Shown here: one piece after another, positions 59,371-64,000 of the stretch
How the letters are laid out: each line of letters opens with the position of its first letter
How positions within the stretch are numbered: the stretch's first letter is position 1
NCBI GenBank assembly: GCA_023428135.1
Contig: JAEYZG010000001.1
Coordinates: forward strand, 22,141-86,140
Reading direction: 5' to 3'
Source of the DNA: Bacteroidota bacterium
GTDB taxonomy: Bacteria > Bacteroidota > Bacteroidia > Cytophagales > Cytophagaceae
DNA: 64,000 nucleotides
Program-made: the position numbers and the translations under genes
The notes under the pieces: generated by a model
Seen by the model: only the letters and a program-made list of their open reading frames with translations
Database searches by the model: none
Told to the model about the DNA's origin: nothing

Positions 59371-60342
59371 TTACCAGCCTAATATCCAAGCAAAAATAAG
59401 CGGTGCAACTATTGTAGCATCAGACTCAACTATAAATTTAGGAGTAGTGATATCTAACTTCCCCCAGGTGATTTTTTCATTCGGCACTGCACCTGAATAA
59501 GAACCATAACTAGTTGTGGAATCTGAAATCTGGCAGAAATAACTCCAGAATGGGATATTCTCCATTTCCATATCCTGATACAACATTGGTACTACGCAAA
59601 TAGGGAAATCGCCTGCAATCCCTCCTCCTATCTGAAAAAAACCGACTCCTTTACCAGAAGAGTTTTTCACATACCAATCTGACAGCCACATCATATATTC
59701 AATTCCCGACTTCATTGTAGTAGCCTTGAATTCACCTTTTATGCAATACGATGCGAAAATATTCCCCATTGTAGAATCTTCCCATCCAGGTACAATAATC
59801 GGAAGGTTTTTTTCAGCTGCGGCCAGCATCCAGCTATCCTTTGGATCAATTTCATAATACTGCTCCAACTCACCTGATAACAATATTTTATACATAAACT
59901 CATGTGGAAAATAACGCTCTCCTTTATCATTCGCACTTTTCCAGATATTATATATATGCTTCTGAAGCCTTCTGAATGCTTCTTCTTCAGGAATACAGGT
60001 ATCTGTAACCCTGTTGTAATGATTCTCAAGCAAATCCCACTCATCCTGTGGACTTAAATCTCTGTAATGAGGTACTCTTTTATATGAATTGTGTGCAACC
60101 AGGTTCATAATATCTTCTTCCAGGTTGGCACCAGTACATGAAATTATCTGAACCTTATCATTTCTGATCATTTCAGCCAGAGATTTCCCTAATTCTGCTG
60201 TACTCATTGCACCAGCCAGAGTAATCATCATCTTTCCGCCTTCCAACAGGTGAGTTTCGTAACCTTTGGCTGCATCCACGAGAGCTGCCGAATTGAAGTG
60301 CAGGTAATGTTTTTCAATAAATTGAGAGATAGGACCTTTCAT
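59371..60342 (-). CDS. Deoxyhypusine-synthase-like protein
   Basis: 323-aa cytoplasmic NAD-dependent aminobutyl-transferase-like enzyme. Family features: MMITLAGAMSTAELGKSLAEMI near the start, IISCTGANLEEDIMNLVAHN, LPIIVPGWEDSTMGN, GVGFFQIGGGIAGDFPICV and the C-terminal EKITWGKLD. In the last, K295 matches the catalytic Lys of deoxyhypusine synthase (SWGK in eukaryotes). Bacteria have no eIF5A, and bacterial relatives are thought to make homospermidine or related polyamines, so the product here is uncertain. It is monocistronic with its own terminator. Confidence 0.9.
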   Translation of the reverse strand: MKGPISQFIEKHYLHFNSAALVDAAKGYETHLLEGGKMMITLAGAMSTAELGKSLAEMIRNDKVQIISCTGANLEEDIMNLVAHNSYKRVPHYRDLSPQDEWDLLENHYNRVTDTCIPEEEAFRRLQKHIYNIWKSANDKGERYFPHEFMYKILLSGELEQYYEIDPKDSWMLAAAEKNLPIIVPGWEDSTMGNIFASYCIKGEFKATTMKSGIEYMMWLSDWYVKNSSGKGVGFFQIGGGIAGDFPICVVPMLYQDMEMENIPFWSYFCQISDSTTSYGSYSGAVPNEKITWGKLDITTPKFIVESDATIVAPLIFAWILGW

Positions 60343-60476
60343 TGAATTTTTAAATTATGCTCGTTATTATTTTCTTTTTCTAGATCTTTGCGCAAAGATA
60401 ACCATTCGTTTCTCCTTTAAAAAGAAACTTGGCGAGAGGTTATTCACTTCAAGTCATTTTTCAGTAAATTGGTGTC

Positions 60477-61088
60477 ATGAGTCTTAATAATTATCAACTT
60501 ACTCCGGAAGCTGTTCAGAATTTATTCAACGACTTTGTTTATATCATTCCGGAAAAATCTTCTGACCTCGTCATTAAAAAATCTTCAGATTTGCCTTCTT
60601 CCCCTTCAATTCCTAAAATAAATCAGGAGCATATTGAGGTAAAAAAAGAAGAAACCAAGCCGCTTAAAGAAATTAAAAAGGATGATTCCTTTAATCTAAA
60701 AGAATTAAAAAAAGAGCTTACATCATCAAAGATTACCAAAAGAGCCATCATTATTATCAAAGAGGAGGATGCTACTAATGAACTAAAAACGTTTCTTTTC
60801 AAAATTCTTCAGGCTGTAAAACTATCAGAATCGGAAATTCATCTACACGTTCTTTCCGGTGATAGCTCAGTTGACCTGAATGTGATTTTAAAAGATTATT
60901 CTACACCCAAAATTCTTTCATTCGGAACTCCTTTTTCACCTGAACATAAAGCAGAACTCAATAAAGAAACAGCATTTTCAAAGGATACAAAGTTATTCCA
61001 GACTTTTAGCCTTAAAGAACTTATTACCGATACTGAAAAGAAAAAGATACTATGGGGAAATCTTCAGATAATTTTCCCTACTAAATAA
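60477..61088 (+). CDS. Hypothetical protein with Lys/Glu-rich linker
   Basis: 203 aa, not recognised. A short N-terminal helix-forming segment (YQLTPEAVQNLFNDFVYII) is joined by a Ser/Pro/Lys/Glu-rich linker (about 27-85) to a compact C-terminal domain (about 88-203) with RAIIIIKEEDATNELKTFLFKILQAVKL, LHVLSGDSSVDLNVILKDY and ILSFGTPFSP. Small Bacteroidetes proteins of this shape occur near replication or repair genes, but that association is a recollection, not evidence here. It is divergent from the deoxyhypusine-synthase-like gene and ends at a strong terminator. Confidence 0.7.
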   Translation: MSLNNYQLTPEAVQNLFNDFVYIIPEKSSDLVIKKSSDLPSSPSIPKINQEHIEVKKEETKPLKEIKKDDSFNLKELKKELTSSKITKRAIIIIKEEDATNELKTFLFKILQAVKLSESEIHLHVLSGDSSVDLNVILKDYSTPKILSFGTPFSPEHKAELNKETAFSKDTKLFQTFSLKELITDTEKKKILWGNLQIIFPTK

Positions 61089-61116
61089 TTACAGATTATT
61101 AAACTCTTTTATAATT

Positions 61117-61145
61117 AAAAAGGCTGTTTTTTAAACAGCCTTTTT
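61117..61145. terminator. Bidirectional terminator
   Basis: A 13-bp stem (AAAAAGGCTGTTT/AAACAGCCTTTTT) with a 3-base loop between the hypothetical gene and the convergent repeat protein. The T run on both sides lets it stop transcription from either direction. Confidence 0.88.
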
Positions 61146-61169
61146 AATTTAAATCCTCTACTATATTAA

Positions 61170-64000
61170 TTAACGCTTAAGTAAGACAGACCCTTGCTTA
61201 ACATGCGGTACTTTGTACTTACCTGAACCTTCATAAGTAACCGTCCATGGATATACTCCCTGCTCCATAATCTTATCCAGATAGAAACCATCCCAAGACT
61301 TCTCTAAATCATTGCTTTGGAATATGATCTCACCCCATCTGTTAAAGATTGTTATATTAAAGTTTTCGACATGGTGACCAAATATCTGATATACATCATC
61401 TCTACCATCTCCATCTGGAGTAAATACGTTCGGGAAGAAAACCTCAGGAGCACATTCTTCAATAACTTTCACATCTTTTTGAGCGCTACAAGTCGTCGAT
61501 GAATTTGTCAAGGTCAATTGATAAATTCCCGGCGCTGTCACAGGTAAAGTTTTTGAAGCTATATTACCTGGCGTCCAAAGATAAGTATCGCCACCAGTAC
61601 CTTTTCCTTCAATAGAGAATAATGGATCAGTCAAAGGACAGAAGGTAAATTCTGAAGGCATATTGATTACCGGCACTTTATTTATACTAACCACTACTGG
61701 ATAAACAGAAGTGAAACAACCATTCTCATTACCTTTTAAATAATAAGTACCAGTAGATACCGATTTAGGATTTGGAATAGCTTTAGTTCCTAATGCATCA
61801 CTCCAGTATGTGATAACCAGACTTGGAGAGGCTCCACTTACAACTCCGGTAGCCGTCAAGTCAACCAACTCTGGCTCACAAGCCATTAAATCACCATTAA
61901 CTATAAGTGTTGGAATTGAATTCACTGTCACCATTACCGGCTGAATAACTGAACAACCTGTTACCGCAACCTCTCCTTTGATATAGTACATACCTGATAC
62001 TGATATCGCTGATGGTGAGCTTAATGTTGTAGTAGCTGAAACATCACTGAAGTAGCTGTAAGTTAATCCGGCTGTTGAACCTGATGTTACTGCCGAGGCT
62101 GTAATATCAACCGTTGCTGGTGAACATACTGCAGATGGCTCTGTTACAACTACTGTTGGTATTGGATTTACCGTTACCCCTACCGGTTTTACATCAAAAC
62201 ATCCTGTTGCTACAACCTCTCCTCTGATATAATATATACCTGATACTGATATCGCTGACGGCGAGCTTAATGATGTCGTAGCTGAAGCATCGCTGAAGTA
62301 GTTGTAAGTTAATCCGGAAGTTGAACCTGCTGTTACTGCTGCTGCTGTAATATCCACTACTGCTGGAGCGCAAACGGCTACTGGATTGGTAACAACCACT
62401 GTCGCATTCGGGTTAACAGTCACTGTTACAGGCTGAATATCTGAACAGGTTCCTAATGTTCCTCTGATATAATAAGTACCTGCTGCAACTGATGCTGGTG
62501 TTGCTACTGCAACTGTACCTGCTGCATCACTGAAGTATGTGAAGGTCAGACCAGCGGTTGATCCTGTAGTTACTGTAGCCGCTGTCAGGTCTCCTGTGTT
62601 TGGAGCACATACTGCAATCGGACTTGTTACTACTGTCGCATTCGGGTTAACAGTCACTGTTACAGGCTGAATATCTGAACAGGTTCCTAATGTTCCTCTG
62701 ATGTAATATGTGCCGTCTGCAACGGATGCCGGTGTTGCTACTGCAACTGTACCTGCGGCATCACTGAAGTATGTGAAGGTCAGACCAGCGGTTGATCCTG
62801 TAGTTACTGTAGCCGCTGTCAGGTCTCCTGTGTTTGGAGCACATACTGCGATCGGACTTGTTACTACTGTCGCATTCGGATTAACAGTCACTGTTACAGG
62901 CTGAATATCTGAACAGGTTCCTAATGTTCCTCTGATGTAATATGTTCCATCTGCAACGGATGCCGGCGTTGCTACTGCAACTGTTCCTGCTGCATCACTG
63001 AAGTATGTGAAGGTCAGACCAGCGGTTGATCCTGTAGTTACTGTAGCCGCTGTCAGGTCTCCTGTGTTTGGAGCACATACTGCAATCGGACTTGTTACTA
63101 CTGTCGCATTTGGGTTAACAGTCACTGTTACAGGTTGAATATCTGAACAGGTTCCTAATGTTCCTCTGATGTAATAAGTACCTGCTGCAACGGATGCCGG
63201 TGTTGCTACTGCAACTGTTCCTGCTGCATCACTGAAGTATGTGAAGGTCAGACCGGCTGTTGATCCTGTAGTTACTGTAGCCGCTGTCAGGTCTCCTGTG
63301 TTTGGAGCACATACTGCAATCGGACTTGTTACTACGGTCGCATTCGGATTAACAGTCACTGTTACTGGCTGAATATCTGAACAGGTTCCTAATGTTCCTC
63401 TGATATAATAAGTACCTGCTGCAACTGATGCCGGCGTTGCTACTGCAACTGTACCTGCTGCATCACTGAAGTATGTGAAGGTCAGACCAGCGGTTGAGCC
63501 TGTAGTTACTGTAGCCGCTGTCAGGTCTCCTGTGTTTGGAGCACATACTGCGATCGGACTCGTTACTACTGTCGCATTCGGATTAACTGTCACTGTTACT
63601 GGCTGGATGTCTGAACAGGTTCCTAATGTTCCTCTGATATAATAAGTACCTGCTGCAACTGATGCCGGCGTTGCTACTGCAACTGTACCTGCTGCATCAC
63701 TGAAGTAAGTGAAGGTCAGACCAGCGGTTGATCCTGTTGTTACTGAAGCAGCTGTCAGGTCTCCTGTGTTTGGAGCACATACTGAGATCGGACTAGTTAC
63801 TACTGTTGCATTCGGATTAACTGTCACTGTTACAGGCTGAATATCTGAACAGGTCCCTAATGTTCCTCTGATATAATATGTGCCGTCTGCAACTGATGCT
63901 GGTGTTGCTACTGCAACTGTACCTGCTGCATCACTGAAGTATGTGAAGGTCAGACCAGCGGTTGAGCCTGTAGTTACTGTAGCCGCTGTCAGGTCTCCTG
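61170..64000 (-). CDS. Giant Ig-like repeat protein, C-terminal part, with CHU_C/T9SS type B sorting domain
   Basis: Secreted, surface-associated protein; the frame is still open at the window edge, so the N-terminus is outside. From the N-terminal side there are six complete 78-residue repeats plus a partial one, each with SPIAVCAPNTGDLTA, GLTFTYFSDAAG, GTYYIRGTLGTCSDIQPVTVTV and two Cys. Two diverged repeats of about 82 residues, a more distant one and a PKD-like segment (PLFSIEGKGTGGDTYLWTPG) follow. The end is the CHU_C gliding-motility-associated domain: FFPNVFTPDGDGRDDVYQI, ITIFNRWGEIIFQSND, GVYPWTVTYEG, terminal VLLKR. It is likely an adhesin or a matrix or cellulose-binding scaffold exported by T9SS. 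A Met start at 63827 is internal to a repeat. Confidence 0.92.
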   Translation of the reverse strand, partial: GDLTAATVTTGSTAGLTFTYFSDAAGTVAVATPASVADGTYYIRGTLGTCSDIQPVTVTVNPNATVVTSPISVCAPNTGDLTAASVTTGSTAGLTFTYFSDAAGTVAVATPASVAAGTYYIRGTLGTCSDIQPVTVTVNPNATVVTSPIAVCAPNTGDLTAATVTTGSTAGLTFTYFSDAAGTVAVATPASVAAGTYYIRGTLGTCSDIQPVTVTVNPNATVVTSPIAVCAPNTGDLTAATVTTGSTAGLTFTYFSDAAGTVAVATPASVAAGTYYIRGTLGTCSDIQPVTVTVNPNATVVTSPIAVCAPNTGDLTAATVTTGSTAGLTFTYFSDAAGTVAVATPASVADGTYYIRGTLGTCSDIQPVTVTVNPNATVVTSPIAVCAPNTGDLTAATVTTGSTAGLTFTYFSDAAGTVAVATPASVADGTYYIRGTLGTCSDIQPVTVTVNPNATVVTSPIAVCAPNTGDLTAATVTTGSTAGLTFTYFSDAAGTVAVATPASVAAGTYYIRGTLGTCSDIQPVTVTVNPNATVVVTNPVAVCAPAVVDITAAAVTAGSTSGLTYNYFSDASATTSLSSPSAISVSGIYYIRGEVVATGCFDVKPVGVTVNPIPTVVVTEPSAVCSPATVDITASAVTSGSTAGLTYSYFSDVSATTTLSSPSAISVSGMYYIKGEVAVTGCSVIQPVMVTVNSIPTLIVNGDLMACEPELVDLTATGVVSGASPSLVITYWSDALGTKAIPNPKSVSTGTYYLKGNENGCFTSVYPVVVSINKVPVINMPSEFTFCPLTDPLFSIEGKGTGGDTYLWTPGNIASKTLPVTAPGIYQLTLTNSSTTCSAQKDVKVIEECAPEVFFPNVFTPDGDGRDDVYQIFGHHVENFNITIFNRWGEIIFQSNDLEKSWDGFYLDKIMEQGVYPWTVTYEGSGKYKVPHVKQGSVLLKR
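62403..64000 (-). repeat. Near-identical 234-bp tandem repeats
   Basis: The same sequence recurs with exact 234-base spacing; anchors (the TCGCATT or TTGCATT segment) are at 62403, 62637, 62871, 63105, 63339, 63573 and 63807, the last unit cut by the window. Differences are few and mostly silent; a GCTGC/GTCTGC alternation changes VAAGTYY to VADGTYY in some units. Immediately C-terminal, at about 61912-62402, two units of 246 bases have diverged strongly. Confidence 0.95.

Noticed and set aside
62710..62904. Plus-strand frame over the repeat region
   Set aside because: Shadow of the minus-strand tandem-repeat coding sequence.
61912..64000. Tandem 234-bp repeats considered as a CRISPR or satellite array
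   Set aside because: The period is a multiple of three, the frame is open throughout and the units encode Ig-like domains; there are no spacers.

Overview
The window looks like chromosome from a gliding, non-flagellated member of the Bacteroidetes, most likely order Cytophagales and close to Sporocytophaga or Cytophaga. This rests on AT-rich DNA, two proteins with type IX secretion (T9SS) C-terminal sorting domains (a type A domain at 35384-37009 and a CHU_C/type B domain at 61170-64000), Bacteroidetes-type TAnnTTTG promoter elements, and chemotaxis genes with no flagellar gene beside them. The genus is an inference.

Region 1 (1-24.1 kb) is a chemosensory island. It opens with the tail of a methyl-accepting protein (MCP) followed by cheR, cheD and cheB. 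After a short stretch of unrelated genes (a DUF4142 lipoprotein, an alpha/beta hydrolase, secreted proteins, a PLAT-like protein, a broken OmpA-domain gene and a sulfatase) come a membrane GAF/PAS protein and a CheZ-like protein. Next is a decaying cluster (STAS pseudogene, intact cheY, cheA and cheW remnants). A complete cluster follows: MCP, OprB-like porin, STAS, cheY, cheA, cheW, cheR, a small DHp-like protein, cheD and cheB. Gene order, overlaps and sequence show that the two sets are paralogous copies and that one has lost its kinase and coupling protein. The output is presumably gliding motility or another surface behaviour.

Region 2 (24.1-41.2 kb) is a mosaic of accessory and metabolic genes: GNAT, AraC regulator, DUF1398, NYN-LOTUS protein, acetyl-CoA hydrolase/transferase, a Crp/Fnr-type regulator next to a haloalkane-dehalogenase-like hydrolase with a palindrome between them, a frameshifted gene, an Aquifex-type aconitase, a T9SS cargo protein, a DoxDA/DsrE sulfur module and a DJ-1/PfpI protein. 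Two tRNA pseudogenes at 39.8-40.0 kb are a decayed copy of the Arg-Pro pair found downstream.

Region 3 (41.3-42.1 kb) holds five minus-strand tRNA genes: Ser(GCT), then two tandem Pro(TGG)-Arg(TCT) pairs.

Region 4 (42.2-61.1 kb) is mostly housekeeping: BatB/BatC-like genes, thiolase, a YwqK/MORN-type protein, purC, a STAS antagonist, RNase Z, the queuosine precursor transporter, an rRNA/tRNA methyltransferase, a TamA-like outer membrane protein, hemF, a PAP2 phosphatase, a LytTR response regulator, riboflavin synthase, a polyprenyl sugar-phosphate transferase, pcm, an acyl-CoA thioesterase, a 50-residue membrane protein and a deoxyhypusine-synthase-like enzyme.

Region 5 (61.2-64.0 kb) is the C-terminal part of a giant repetitive secreted protein. 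It has near-identical 234-bp tandem repeats, then diverged 246-bp repeats, then a CHU_C sorting domain, and it runs off the window edge.

I saw no CRISPR array, rRNA gene, insertion sequence or prophage. The most unusual material is the duplicated and partly eroded chemosensory system with its CheZ-like and GAF/PAS partners.
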